Origin: CAZRXG01 sp964603985
GTDB taxonomy: Bacteria > Chloroflexota > Anaerolineae > Aggregatilineales > UBA3940
Length of the DNA stretch: 64,000 bases
Direction: 5' to 3'
Assembly: GCA_964603985.1 (NCBI GenBank)
Contig: CAZRXG010000014.1
Location: 1 to 64,000 of the forward strand
Positions 40,643-50,012 of this stretch are shown here, in pieces (position 1 is the stretch's first letter; the number at the start of each line of letters is the position of its first letter). Under the pieces are notes generated by a model. It was not told where the DNA came from. It saw only the letters and a list, made by a program, of their open reading frames with translations, and did not search any database. Both the position numbers and the translations under genes were made by a program.

Positions 40643-41578
40643 CTAGTCGGAGCGCTGCCGCAGGGCGGCCTCTTCAAAGTCTTGGGGCAGCAGCACGCGC
40701 CAGTAAAAATCGGCCAGTGCCGGGAAGAGCTTGCTCGCCCAGCCGCCGAGCGTCTCCAGCCAGCCGACGTTGACCTCCGGCAGTCCCAACACGATCCCGT
40801 CCAGCGTGCGCGCGACGACGCGCTCCGGGGGGATCATCTCGAAGCCCATGCGCCGGTACACCGGCCCGATGTACGTCACCATGTCGGTATCCACGAAGCC
40901 GGGGTTGACGGTCGTGACCTGCACGCCCGTCCCGGCCATCTCGCGGCGCAGCCCTTCGCTGAAGCCAACCAGACCGTGCTTGCTAGTTCCGTAGGGGATG
41001 AAGTACGGCTCGGCGTGGCGGCCAGCCGCCGAGGCCACGTTGACGACATGGCCCTCGCCCTGCTGGAGCATCACGGGCAGGACGAGCAGCGTCAGGTTGA
41101 TGGGCGCGACCAGGTTGACCTCGACCTGGCGGTGCATCGACTCGGCGCCGACCTCCAGCAGGGGGCCGCCCTGCCGGATTCCGGCGTTGTTGAGCAGGAT
41201 GTCGATGCGGCCAAAGCGGTCGAGCACCGCCTCGACCAATGCCTCAAGCTGCGCCTCGTCGGTCACGTCGGTGGGGACAACCAGCACCTCGACCCCCTCT
41301 GAGAGGGCACCTTCATCGAGCGCCCGGCACCCGGCGGCGACCTCGTCAAGCTGATCCTCGCTGCGGGCGGCCAGCGCCAGCGATGCGCCCCGCGCGGCAA
41401 AGCCCTGCGCGTAAGCCTGACCCAGCCCGCGCGACGCGCCGGTGATCAGCACGACCTTGCCCCGGAAGAAATCGGGCTGCGAGTCGAGGTGCCAGCGGCG
41501 CAGCAGGTGCGTGACGGCCCAGGCACCCAGGCCCGCACCCAGAATGGTGAGCAGGGGAGAAGAACGTCGGCGGCTCAT
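40643..41578 (-). CDS. Short-chain dehydrogenase/reductase with N-terminal hydrophobic helix (copy 1 of tandem pair)
   Basis: 311 residues. An N-terminal Arg-rich hydrophobic anchor (SRRRSSPLLTILGAGLGAWA) precedes a classical SDR domain. It has NAD(P) motif TGASRGLG, NNAG, catalytic Ser in VNVASAAGRH and YGTSK (Y and K of the triad). The C-terminal region (LADFYWRVLLPQDFEE) resembles membrane-associated lipid-active SDRs. ATG 41578 follows AAAGGAGTGCCGTAAA. The neighbouring gene at 41599-42522 is a paralogue along its whole length, so the two arose by tandem duplication. Substrate unknown. Confidence 0.9.
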   Translation of the reverse strand: MSRRRSSPLLTILGAGLGAWAVTHLLRRWHLDSQPDFFRGKVVLITGASRGLGQAYAQGFAARGASLALAARSEDQLDEVAAGCRALDEGALSEGVEVLVVPTDVTDEAQLEALVEAVLDRFGRIDILLNNAGIRQGGPLLEVGAESMHRQVEVNLVAPINLTLLVLPVMLQQGEGHVVNVASAAGRHAEPYFIPYGTSKHGLVGFSEGLRREMAGTGVQVTTVNPGFVDTDMVTYIGPVYRRMGFEMIPPERVVARTLDGIVLGLPEVNVGWLETLGGWASKLFPALADFYWRVLLPQDFEEAALRQRSD

Positions 41579-41598
41579 TTTACGGCACTCCTTTGCCA

Positions 41599-42522
41599 CT
41601 ACTCCGTGCGCTGCCGCGCGGCAATCTGCGCGAACTCAGGCGGCATGAACCGGCGCCACATGAAGTCGGCCAGCCACGGCGAGAAACGATTGATCCACTC
41701 GGTCAGAAACTCGATGCCGCCGATGTTGACCTCGATCAGGCCCAGCACAATCGCGTCGAGGATGCGCTCGGCGACGTACTCCGGCGCGAGAATCCGGACG
41801 CCGAAGGGGCGCAGCATGGCCCGGATCTCTTCGCTGACCATGGCGGTATCGGTGAAGCCCAGACAGACGGTCAGGACGCGCACACCCGTCGCGGCCAGCT
41901 CGCGGCGCAGCCCCTCGCCGAAGCCGCGCAGGCCGTACTTACTGACGCTGTAGGCAGTCATATAGGGGACGGCGTGGCGGCCCATCACCGAGGAGATGTT
42001 GACGACCTGACCCTGCCCGCGCTCGATCATGGGCGGCAGCGCGATCTGGGTGAGGCGCATCGCGGCCAGCAGGTTGACCTCGATCTGGCAGCGCACCGCA
42101 CAGGGGTCGGCCTCGACGAACGGGCCACCGTGCACGATCCCGGCGTTGTTGACCAGAATGTCAATGTGGCCGAAGTGATCGAGCGCCGCCCCAACCAGAC
42201 GCTCAAGCTGCGCCTCGTCGGTCACGTCGGTGGGCACAACCAGCGCCCCGACCCCCGTGTTGAGCGCCTTACACTCGGCGGCGACCTCCCGGAGACGGTC
42301 TTCGCTGCGGGCGGCCAGCACCGGCGACGCGCCCCGCGCGGCGAACGCGTGGGCCAGCGCTCGCCCGACCCCGCGCGATGCACCGGTGATCAGCACCACC
42401 TTGCCCTCAAAGTAGTCGGTCTGCGACTCCAGGTGCCGGTTGGACACCAGCCGGGTGATGGCGTAGGCCCCGGCCCCCACGCCCAGCCAGAAAAGCCAGC
42501 CCCCCCCTCTGCGACGGCTCAT
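41599..42522 (-). CDS. Short-chain dehydrogenase/reductase with N-terminal hydrophobic helix (copy 2 of tandem pair)
   Basis: 307 residues with the same layout as the downstream copy: hydrophobic anchor (GGGWLFWLGVGAGAYAITRL), TGASRGVG, VVPTDVTDEAQLE, NNAGI, VNISSVMGRH, YSVSK, and the end LADFMWRRFMPPEF. The catalytic Ser, Tyr and Lys are all present. ATG 42522 follows AAAGGAGCCGCG and overlaps the stop of the upstream methyltransferase gene by four bases (ATGA). Divergence between the copies in the substrate loop (EEIRAMLRPFGVRILAPEY versus TYIGPVYRRMGFEMIPPER) suggests different substrates. Confidence 0.9.
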   Translation of the reverse strand: MSRRRGGGWLFWLGVGAGAYAITRLVSNRHLESQTDYFEGKVVLITGASRGVGRALAHAFAARGASPVLAARSEDRLREVAAECKALNTGVGALVVPTDVTDEAQLERLVGAALDHFGHIDILVNNAGIVHGGPFVEADPCAVRCQIEVNLLAAMRLTQIALPPMIERGQGQVVNISSVMGRHAVPYMTAYSVSKYGLRGFGEGLRRELAATGVRVLTVCLGFTDTAMVSEEIRAMLRPFGVRILAPEYVAERILDAIVLGLIEVNIGGIEFLTEWINRFSPWLADFMWRRFMPPEFAQIAARQRTE

Positions 42523-43313
42523 CGCGGCTCCTTTCGTGCAATGGTGATCAGATTGACGCCCAGCGACACCGGCACCAGCGTCCCCCCGGTGACGACCTGG
42601 GCCAGGCTCGGCAGGCCGAAGAGCGCGAACTGTATCGAGGTAGGGATCAGCGGCAGGTAAGGCACGTCCCACAGCCCATCCCCGAACTGGCGCGCCACGC
42701 GGAAGCCGCTCTCCTCGGCCCAGCGACGCCACGTCTCCGGCGGGTGGACGTTGATGTGTGTTGGATCCTTGGCGATGGCGTCGGGCGTCAGGTCGGGCTT
42801 CTTGAGCGGGCGCAGCGCGTAGACCGGGTTGGGCGTCGCGAACAGGAACAGGCCGCCGCCGGTCAGGATGCGGTGGACGTGGCGGATGCTGCCGGGCGGA
42901 TCGATCAGGTGCTCGACCAGATGCAGCGCCACCACCACGTCGAAGCTGCGGTCGGCGAAGACGCCCAGCCTGTCCGCCGAGGCGACCAGCGAGGCCGCGC
43001 CGGGCGCGTTGCGGCGGGTCTGGCAGGCGGCGTAGTGGGCGATGTCGAAGCCGACACAGGCGAAGCGGTCGCCGAGCAGGGCCAGCAGGTGCCCCAGCCC
43101 CGACCCCATCTCCAGCAGGCGTCCGGTGGTAGGCTGTGGCGGGGCGAAGCGCCGCACCAGGCGCGCGTAATAGCGCCGCGCGAACCAGTACATGCTGAAG
43201 CGTCCCAGCGGGCGGGCGGCGTAGTTGTAAGATTGAAAATACTGCTCGCCGTACTCATCGAGTGGGGGCTGCAACGTCGGGGCACCGGCGGGCGGGGTGG
43301 TCTGGGCTGGCAT
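42519..43313 (-). CDS. Class I SAM-dependent methyltransferase
   Basis: 264 residues. Motif I LLEMGSGLGHLLALLG (about 66-81), post-I acidic residue in CVGFDIAHYA, and motif III/IV region FDVVVALHLVEHLIDPPGSI are typical of the UbiE/methyltransferase-11 group. A C-terminal hydrophobic segment (IQFALFGLPSLAQVVTGGTL) suggests membrane association and a lipid-like substrate. It is the first gene of a minus-strand set (methyltransferase, two SDRs, hydrolase) with a four-base overlap to the next gene. The exact substrate is unknown. Confidence 0.88.
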   Translation of the reverse strand: MPAQTTPPAGAPTLQPPLDEYGEQYFQSYNYAARPLGRFSMYWFARRYYARLVRRFAPPQPTTGRLLEMGSGLGHLLALLGDRFACVGFDIAHYAACQTRRNAPGAASLVASADRLGVFADRSFDVVVALHLVEHLIDPPGSIRHVHRILTGGGLFLFATPNPVYALRPLKKPDLTPDAIAKDPTHINVHPPETWRRWAEESGFRVARQFGDGLWDVPYLPLIPTSIQFALFGLPSLAQVVTGGTLVPVSLGVNLITIARKEPR

Positions 43314-43554
43314 GCGCCTCCTTCAGCACTAAGCTCGTGGGCGCATTGTACTCGATGGAGGGGGAGAGATCAACGGGAGATGGCGCAGGCCCGACACGTC
43401 GTTTGCGTGTGCACCCGCGAAACGGCGAAAGGATAAAGGGCACGAAAAGCAGGTGACTGTGTTCGCCCCAGCCGCGATTCGCTTCCCCAGCCGGTGTGGG
43501 TTACGCTTGTCTCCGGTAGCTTTTCGGCTGAGGCGAGCGCTCGGAGGGAACAAC

Positions 43555-44865
43555 GTGAAGCTGTGGGAGAGAAAGCACCCGGTTTACAACCTTCTGCCGG
43601 TGGTGGGCATCGCGGTGTTTATGCTGGTGCTGGCGGCCTGTACACAGGCCGGGAGGCCCGTGATCACCGCCGAGGCGGGTGACAGGCCGACCGCGGGCCG
43701 GTCACCGACGCCGACTGCCGTGCAGGTGGCGGCATCCCCATCGCCGACCGCCGCCCAGGCAGCCGAAGCGCCTCCGCCGACAGAGGCGGCAACCCCCTCG
43801 CCCATCCCGCCCGGCGACTTACCGGCGCTGCTGCACGAGTCGGTGGCCGCCGCCGCGAGCTACCTGGTCGCCCACCAGTTGTCGAACGGCGAGCTGCCCT
43901 ACAAGGTGGACATCCTGACCAGCGACAGAAGCTGGGCACCCAGCAACCTCCGGCTGGTGGCCGCTGCCGGGTCGCTTTACACGGCCTGCCGGGTCGTCGG
44001 CGAAGACGGTTACTGCCGGGCTGCCGACCGGTCGCTGGCGCACTACCTCAACCAGCTTGTCGAGGGGGAGGATTTCGACGGGGTGTGCCTCTACTCCGGC
44101 GGGCGCTGCAAGCTGGGCGGGACCGCGCTGACGGTTGACGCGATCTACAAGCGCTGGCAGGCGACCGGCAGCACCACGCTGGGCGAGGTCGACCTGCTGG
44201 AGACGGCCCTCCGGCTGGGAGAGCACATCATCTGGATGCGCAGGCCGGAGGGCGGGTTCTATCACGCCTACGACCCGCACTTCGGGGGAGCGGTGGACGA
44301 GGCGTACCACGTGAGCTACTTTCCGGGCGAGAGCCTGATGGCCCTGCTGGAGCTTTACGAGCTGACGGACGACCCCTACTGGCTGGAGCAGGCGCGCGAG
44401 GTCAACGCTTACATGATCCAGCAACCGGTGGACGAAGATCACTGGCACGCGTATGCGTTCAGCCTGTTGGCGAGGCTGGACGAACTGAGCGACGACGACA
44501 TCATCTACGGGGTGCGGATCGGGCAGGCGGTGATCGAGGGGCAGAGCCGCTCGTTGGACGAGGACAACAGCAGCATCTCGACGGCGACGAAGCTCGAAGC
44601 GGTGGCCGCGCTGGCGCTGGCCTTCGAGCAGGCGGGAGCGCCTCACGGGTGGCTGGCCCCGGAAGCGGAGAAGTTCGCCCTGTTTGTCCTGGCGCGCCAG
44701 TTGCCCGGCAACCGGTGCGGCTGGCCGGTGACGGGCGACCTGGCCCGCTTCGAAGGGGGCATTTACCGGAGCTGCGACGACCCGACCATCCGCGTCGACG
44801 GCCCGCAGCATTGGATCAACGGCGTGGCGACTTACCTGGAGTACCTGGACGCAAGCGGGCAGTAG
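43555..44865 (+). CDS. Lipoprotein with predicted alpha/alpha-toroid (glycan- or terpene-cyclase-like) domain
   Basis: 436 residues from GTG 43555, chosen because a strong GGAGGGAACAAC precedes it and a lipoprotein signal follows directly (VVGIAVFMLVLAAC, lipidated Cys about 30). A Thr/Pro/Ala linker (about 40-90) leads to a helical repeat domain (about 95-430) with the feel of a six-hairpin toroid: AGSLYTACRVVGEDGYCRAA, EGGFYHAYDPHFGG, YFPGESLMALLELYELT, DEDHWHAYAFSLLARLDEL. Aspartate and histidine residues in these turns could be catalytic. It is likely a surface glycan-active or glycan-binding protein, fitting the surrounding glycosyltransferases, but no family is assigned with confidence. 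Confidence 0.75.
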   Translation: MKLWERKHPVYNLLPVVGIAVFMLVLAACTQAGRPVITAEAGDRPTAGRSPTPTAVQVAASPSPTAAQAAEAPPPTEAATPSPIPPGDLPALLHESVAAAASYLVAHQLSNGELPYKVDILTSDRSWAPSNLRLVAAAGSLYTACRVVGEDGYCRAADRSLAHYLNQLVEGEDFDGVCLYSGGRCKLGGTALTVDAIYKRWQATGSTTLGEVDLLETALRLGEHIIWMRRPEGGFYHAYDPHFGGAVDEAYHVSYFPGESLMALLELYELTDDPYWLEQAREVNAYMIQQPVDEDHWHAYAFSLLARLDELSDDDIIYGVRIGQAVIEGQSRSLDEDNSSISTATKLEAVAALALAFEQAGAPHGWLAPEAEKFALFVLARQLPGNRCGWPVTGDLARFEGGIYRSCDDPTIRVDGPQHWINGVATYLEYLDASGQ

Positions 44866-44887
44866 GTCGCCCGCACCGACCCCGTCA

Positions 44888-45301
44888 GGAGTTACGCAGT
44901 TGGCCGCTTCTGCGCGCTAATAGCGCGCTAAATGAGGATTTACAAAATAATAAGGCAACTTTCACTCTGCTCTGCGGTGCTGGTTGTTGGCACGTTGTTG
45001 CTCAAACCCTCACCCGCCTTCGCCCGACCTTCGGTCGCGCTCAGTCTGCCCTCTCCCGCTGGGAGAGGGCGAATCGAGGACGGCTTGACCGTCCGAGATG
45101 GGTGAGGGCAGTGTCGCAATCCACATGATCCAGGTCAACGGAGCACCCGTGTTGTTACCGCACTAAATAGTTAAAGTTCATATAGCGCGCCGCCAGCCGC
45201 GCCGCAGCGGACAAAGGTGAAGAAAATCTGTGTAATCCGTGTAATTTGTGGATTGAAGCCCTCCGATCCATAGGCCGCCGGTACCCCAACTGCGTAAGTC
45301 C
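44888..45301. mobile_element. MITE-like element with 16-bp terminal inverted repeats
   Basis: GGAGTTACGCAGTTGG (44888-44903) and CCAACTGCGTAAGTCC (45286-45301) are inverted repeats with one mismatch, enclosing 382 bp without a transposase. Inside are an 8-bp-stem hairpin GCGCGCTAATAGCGCGC (44912-44928), the complete copy C of the 245-bp repeat, and an AATCTGTGTAATCCGTGTAA stretch of the kind that is often repeated in genomes. No clear target-site duplication is visible. It fills the intergenic space between the lipoprotein and DUF2723 genes. Confidence 0.5.
44937..45181 (+). repeat. Dispersed 245-bp structured repeat, copy C
   Basis: It aligns end to end without gaps with copy A (1781-2025), and it keeps stems CCCTCACCC/GGGTGAGGG, CGACC/GGTCG, GCCCTCTCCC/GGGAGAGGGC and GGACGG/CCGTCC while loops change. 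TAGCGCGC occurs just outside both ends (44921-44928 and 45183-45190), possibly marking an insertion. Confidence 0.85.
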
Positions 45302-45309
45302 TATCCGCC

Positions 45310-48168
45310 CTACGGCCAGCGATAGAGCGGCACGGCGATCCCCTGGCGGGCCAGGTCGAGATCCAGCAGAGGGAGCACCTGACCGGTGAAGTGGTCGTAG
45401 GCCAGCATCTCGACGTGGGCGGCGGTGGTCGGCGCGTCGGCGGGGACGGTCAGGCGGTGGCGGTCGATCACGCGCCAGCCCCACAGCCACTTAAGCGTCG
45501 GGATCGCGCCGGTGGCGGGAATGTGGTCGGATTGGGCGCGCCAACTGTACCCCTCGCCGACCAGATCAACCTTGATCACGTCGTCGTGCAGCACCGGACG
45601 CGCCCCCAGCAGGGTCAGGTCGACGATCACCTCCTGGCCGGGCGAAAACGGGCCGGGCGGCGTGACGGCGGCGCGAACCAGGACCATCTGCCCGCCGAGG
45701 GGGACGTAGCGCTCGTCGGGGTGGGCGAGGCCAATGCTGACCGACCTGGCGAGCGGGATCGCCCAGGGGCCGAGGCGCGGCGACCAGCCGCCGATCTGAT
45801 CGACGACCGCCGGGACTGCGTCGGCGGTGGTCTGGATGGCGCGCGGCGTGCCATCGGGCTGGACGGTGTGCAGGTAGAGCGATTCCCCCGCCCAATCGTA
45901 GCCCCGCAGGAGTGCGCCGTTGGCAAACACGACGTGGCGCGGGTGGGCGGTCGGGTAGGGGCGGGCGAGCGGCTCGAACGTGACCTCACCCGCCGGGAAG
46001 TGGCTGAAGCGTCTGGCGTAGGTGAGGTGGGATAACCGGCCGTCCGGCTCAATGACGTAGAGGCCCGCCGACAGGTGATACTCTCCCTGCGGCGAGGGCA
46101 GGCCGTAGGGCGGCATGGCGAGCGTGTGACGCGAAACCAGCACGTCGCCGGAGCCTGCCCGGCTCATGGGCAGAGGAACGTCGCTGCCGGAGATGACGGT
46201 GCCCCACTCGTTGGACAGATGCACGAAGGCCGTCACGTCCCGGTCAAACGTCCCGTCGGTGCGCCACGCCAACCGCACCTCGAAGGTATCGCCGACGCGG
46301 GCGGTGCCGGGCGGCGGCGTCTCGACCCCAACCAGCGCCACCCCATCGTCGAAGCGGTGGTCAAGCGCCGACATGCCGGGCGGGGCATCGCGGCGCGGCG
46401 TCTCGCGCACCAACCAGCCAGGGCCAAGCGGCTCGAAAAAGTAAGGCGTGGCGGCGAACTCGGCGGGATAGAAGCCGGTGACGACCACCGGGCGCTCGCC
46501 GATCCGGGCCTCGATGCGCCGCACCCAGGTCTGCGCCAACGGCTCGGCCCCCTCCGGGTAAACGTAGACCACCTCGACGTCGGGGCGCTGGCCCTCGATC
46601 TGGCGCAGCGCCTCCAACGGCGTGGCCCAATGCCAGTTGGCGAGGATGACGGCGTCGGGCGGGGCCTCTTCGAGCAGCGCCTCGGCGGTGGCGCGGGTTG
46701 ACTCGTCGCGGGCGAGGGAGGCGAAGCTCGGCCAGTTGCGGGCGGCGAGGGCGAGGCTGGCCGTCAGCAGCAGCGAGGCGGCGATGGCCCTTATCGCCCG
46801 CTTCTCCTGCGACGCAAACGCGGAGGCGGGGTTCAGCGCCGCTTCCTGCGCCGCGCCCAGCCCCGCGCCAAGCAGGATCGCCAGCCCGACGTAGGCCGGG
46901 ATCAGGTACTCGACGGTCTGGGGGGCGCGGTAGGTCATGGTGATAAAGCTGTGCAGCGCAAAGCCCCCGAACAGCAGGGCGAAGATTCGCCGGTCGCGGG
47001 CGAGCAGGATCAGCCCGGCCAGCAGCATCGCGACCAGGATCAGGGCGTGCCACTGCAAGGTGAGGATATTGAGCAGGATGCGAAAGCGGTCGGCCAGCTC
47101 GGCGGGGGTGCGGAAGACGAACAGGTCGCCGGAGAAGCCGCGCGCCAGGACGTGATCCCAGAAACCGCGCCAGGTCGTGAGATCGGCGGGGGCGAGAGGG
47201 GCGTTCACCGCGCCGCGCAGCGGCAGGTAAAGCCAGGGCAGGAAGCCCAGCGCGAACGCGCCCAGCAGGATCGGCCAGCGTCGCGGCTGGCGGATCAGGG
47301 GCGGGTCGACGAGCAGCAGGTAGACGACGAAGAACAGGCCGGGGAAGGCCAGCGAAGGGTGGTGTGTCAGGCCGAGGCCGAAGGCCAGCGCGAAGCCGGA
47401 CAGCGCCCTGGGGTTGCGTGTGTCGCGGTAGGCGGCCAGCCGCTCGACGCACAGCGCGGTGAAAAACGCCGTCAGCGGGCGGATGCTGGCCTGGGTGGCG
47501 GTTGACCACACGCTGGCCGCAACCGCCAGCGTCGCGGCGGCGACCAGCCCGGCCCAGGCGTCACCGCTCAGGCGGCGGGCGGCGCGCCCGGATAACATCA
47601 CGGCCAGCGCGGTCGTGACCGCCGAGAAGAGGTTGAGGCCGCGCATCGGGTTGGCGGGGATCAGCAGGGTGAAGCCTTTGCCCAGCAGCGTGTAGAGCGG
47701 GTAGCCGGGCGGGTGGGCCACGCCGAGCCTGGCCGCCACAAACTGGAACTCGCCTGCGTCGGCGGGCAACAGGCCGGGCGCGAGCGTCAGCCAGTAGAGC
47801 GCCAGCGACGCGGCGAAGACCCCTCCGTCGAGCAGGCGCGCGTCGGGGTGGGGGAAGCGCGTCGCAAGCCAGGCCAACAGCGACGCCGCCCCGACCAGCG
47901 CCGCAGCGCGCAGGTCGTAGGCCGGGTAGAGAACGTAGATCCACAGCAGCAGGGCAGGCCACGACGTGTTGGGGAGAGCGCCGCGCTTCAGCCGGTGGAC
48001 GAGCACGCAGCCGCCAATCAGCGCAAGCCCGGCCAGCGCACCGAGCAGCGCGCCGAGGGGCCAGGCGACCTGTGCGCCGAACTCGGCCAGGGCGCGGCTG
48101 AGGTAGAGCGCCAGGGCCAGCGTGGGGAGATGTCGCCAGAATCGAAAAAGCCGCACACGCTCAAACAT
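45310..48168 (-). CDS. Large DUF2723-type membrane glycosyltransferase with extracytoplasmic beta domains
   Basis: 952 residues. About 13 transmembrane helices fill residues 10-490. The acidic catalytic loop LPADAGEFQFVAARLG is followed by VAHPPGYPLYTLLGKGF, the DUF2723 hallmark. A 460-residue extracytoplasmic part contains the shared domain (DGVALVGVETPPPGTARVGD, VTAFVHLSNEWGTVISGS) and an extra beta region near the end. It is the largest of the four glycosyltransferases in the window. It should add sugars to exported acceptors. ATG 48168 gives the expected short basic N terminus (MFERVRLFRFWRHL). It has its own transcription unit, running toward the MITE-like element. Confidence 0.85.
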   Translation of the reverse strand: MFERVRLFRFWRHLPTLALALYLSRALAEFGAQVAWPLGALLGALAGLALIGGCVLVHRLKRGALPNTSWPALLLWIYVLYPAYDLRAAALVGAASLLAWLATRFPHPDARLLDGGVFAASLALYWLTLAPGLLPADAGEFQFVAARLGVAHPPGYPLYTLLGKGFTLLIPANPMRGLNLFSAVTTALAVMLSGRAARRLSGDAWAGLVAAATLAVAASVWSTATQASIRPLTAFFTALCVERLAAYRDTRNPRALSGFALAFGLGLTHHPSLAFPGLFFVVYLLLVDPPLIRQPRRWPILLGAFALGFLPWLYLPLRGAVNAPLAPADLTTWRGFWDHVLARGFSGDLFVFRTPAELADRFRILLNILTLQWHALILVAMLLAGLILLARDRRIFALLFGGFALHSFITMTYRAPQTVEYLIPAYVGLAILLGAGLGAAQEAALNPASAFASQEKRAIRAIAASLLLTASLALAARNWPSFASLARDESTRATAEALLEEAPPDAVILANWHWATPLEALRQIEGQRPDVEVVYVYPEGAEPLAQTWVRRIEARIGERPVVVTGFYPAEFAATPYFFEPLGPGWLVRETPRRDAPPGMSALDHRFDDGVALVGVETPPPGTARVGDTFEVRLAWRTDGTFDRDVTAFVHLSNEWGTVISGSDVPLPMSRAGSGDVLVSRHTLAMPPYGLPSPQGEYHLSAGLYVIEPDGRLSHLTYARRFSHFPAGEVTFEPLARPYPTAHPRHVVFANGALLRGYDWAGESLYLHTVQPDGTPRAIQTTADAVPAVVDQIGGWSPRLGPWAIPLARSVSIGLAHPDERYVPLGGQMVLVRAAVTPPGPFSPGQEVIVDLTLLGARPVLHDDVIKVDLVGEGYSWRAQSDHIPATGAIPTLKWLWGWRVIDRHRLTVPADAPTTAAHVEMLAYDHFTGQVLPLLDLDLARQGIAVPLYRWP

Positions 48169-48248
48169 GCGGCAAGTCTACCACCTCACACAGCAGGATA
48201 ACAATTCGCGGCAGAGGTGGGCACGGCGTCAACGCCCGGCCCCGCCGG

Positions 48249-50012
48249 TCATCCTTCGTCCTTTTTCTCTTTCACCTTCTCCTCTTTTACCTTCTCCTCT
48301 TTCGCTTCCTTCTCCTTCACCTTTTCCTTCTCTTTCTCTTTCACCTTCTCCTTTTCCTTCACCTTTTCCTTTTCCTTCTTCTCTTTCTCCTTCTCTTCTT
48401 CGGACGCCGTACTCTCCTCGCCGCCGTCTTCCGTCTCTCCCTCTCCATTGTCGGTGGCCTGCTCCGTGCCATCCTGGTTATCAACCGCCTCCACCGGGAG
48501 GGCAGTTACGACCACCGGGACCTTGGTGACCGGGGCACTGGTGGCCGGGACTTTGGTGGCCGGGACTTCGGTGGGTTGGGCCGGGGGACGCTTGGTAGAC
48601 GTCGGCTCGTCTTCGGGCTTCCCAGATGCGTTAGCCCCTTCTGAGGCGTCACCGGCTGCGGACGGCGGGGCGTGGCCGGGGTCGACCACCTCCGACGGGG
48701 CGTCGGACGGTCTGGGGCTGGGCGAGGGGGTGGGCGTAGGCGTGGGCGTGGTTTTATCGCCTGCACCGGCGGACTGACCTTGCCCGTCCGTGTCCCCAGC
48801 CGCCCCGCCAGGCGTTCCGGTAATGATCTGGGTGACCTCGACCTCGATGTAGACGATCTCGCCGGCGGCGTTGGTCACCATCTGGGTCACGTACTGCACG
48901 ATCACCACCGGCGTCTGGGAGAGCAGCGCTTCGGCGGTCTGCTCGGCGTAGACGGCCCGCTCCTGGAGCGGCTGGACAATCTGCAAACCGCCAAACGTAC
49001 CGGCGACGAGCAGCACGAGCAGCGCGGTGACGGCCAGGAACGAGCGCAGGCGGCGCTGCCTGCGGCTCTTCTGGAGCACAATCGTCGGGACGGGCGGCCT
49101 GTACGGCTCGTTCGCCAGCCTGTCGGCGGCAATGATCTGTTCCCGCGTGACCAACCGGCTGTCCAGCAGATCGTCGGGCATCTCCTCCACGCGGGCCGTA
49201 AACTCCTCGGCCACCTCGCCCGCCGTCTGGTAGCGCTCGCCGGGGTCCTTCTCCAGCGTCTTGAGCAGCACCTCTTCCAGGCTGGGCGGGAAATCATGGC
49301 TGATCTCGTGTGGCGCGAGCGGGCAGGCGTTGGTGTGACGCGAGATCATGGTCATGGGCGAGTCGGCGTTGTAGGGCAGGTGCCCCAGCAGTGACTCGTA
49401 CAGCACCAGGCCAAAGGAGTAGATGTCCGAGCGGCTGTCGAGCAGGTCACCGCTGGCCTGCTCAGGACTCATGTAGGCCGGAGTGCCGATCACGTCGCCG
49501 GGCAGCGTCAGCCGGGTGATCGACTCGCTGCTCAGCTTCACCAGCCCAAAGTCGGTCAGGCAGTAGACACCCTCGTCCAGCACCATGATGTTGTGCGGCT
49601 TGACGTCACGATGCACCACGCCCTGGCCGTGCGCGTAATCCAGCGCCGCGCCGATCTGCTCGGCTATAATGTAAACCTCACGCGGGGAGAGGGCCTTGAC
49701 CCGCCCCAGGTAATTGCCCAGCGTCGGCCCCTCGACGAAGGGCATCACCATGTAGAGCAGGCCATCGTAGTAACCGTAGTTGAGAACGGGCAGGATGTGG
49801 GGGTGATCGAGGCGGCTGGCAACCTCGACCTCGCGCTGGAAGCGGTGCTGGTAGGCATCGTCCTTGGCGGCTGCACCGGTGACGACCTTGACGGCCACAT
49901 GGCCGCCGTTGTAGGGATCACGCGCGCGGTAGACAAGCCCGACGCCGCCTGCGCCGACCTTCTCCAGCAAACTGTATGGACCGACCCTCTGTCCGGTCAA
50001 GTCCTGGAACAT
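48249..50012 (-). CDS. Transmembrane Ser/Thr protein kinase with Lys/Glu repeat tail
   Basis: 587 residues. The kinase domain (about 10-275) has VGAGGVGLVYRA, K42 in VAVKVV, HRDVKPHN (D136) and DFGLVK (154-159), then IGTPAYMSPEQ. One transmembrane helix (about 320-342; FLAVTALLVLLVAGTFGG) follows. The outside part has no propeller: a Thr/Pro/Ala-rich stretch leads to an acidic segment and a final ~50 residues made almost only of K, E and V (KEKEKVKEKEKVKEKEKE pattern). ATG 50012 fits the family start; longer in-frame starts are unlikely. The tail could bind wall polymers or simply be a charged stalk. Confidence 0.92.
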   Translation of the reverse strand: MFQDLTGQRVGPYSLLEKVGAGGVGLVYRARDPYNGGHVAVKVVTGAAAKDDAYQHRFQREVEVASRLDHPHILPVLNYGYYDGLLYMVMPFVEGPTLGNYLGRVKALSPREVYIIAEQIGAALDYAHGQGVVHRDVKPHNIMVLDEGVYCLTDFGLVKLSSESITRLTLPGDVIGTPAYMSPEQASGDLLDSRSDIYSFGLVLYESLLGHLPYNADSPMTMISRHTNACPLAPHEISHDFPPSLEEVLLKTLEKDPGERYQTAGEVAEEFTARVEEMPDDLLDSRLVTREQIIAADRLANEPYRPPVPTIVLQKSRRQRRLRSFLAVTALLVLLVAGTFGGLQIVQPLQERAVYAEQTAEALLSQTPVVIVQYVTQMVTNAAGEIVYIEVEVTQIITGTPGGAAGDTDGQGQSAGAGDKTTPTPTPTPSPSPRPSDAPSEVVDPGHAPPSAAGDASEGANASGKPEDEPTSTKRPPAQPTEVPATKVPATSAPVTKVPVVVTALPVEAVDNQDGTEQATDNGEGETEDGGEESTASEEEKEKEKKEKEKVKEKEKVKEKEKEKVKEKEAKEEKVKEEKVKEKKDEG

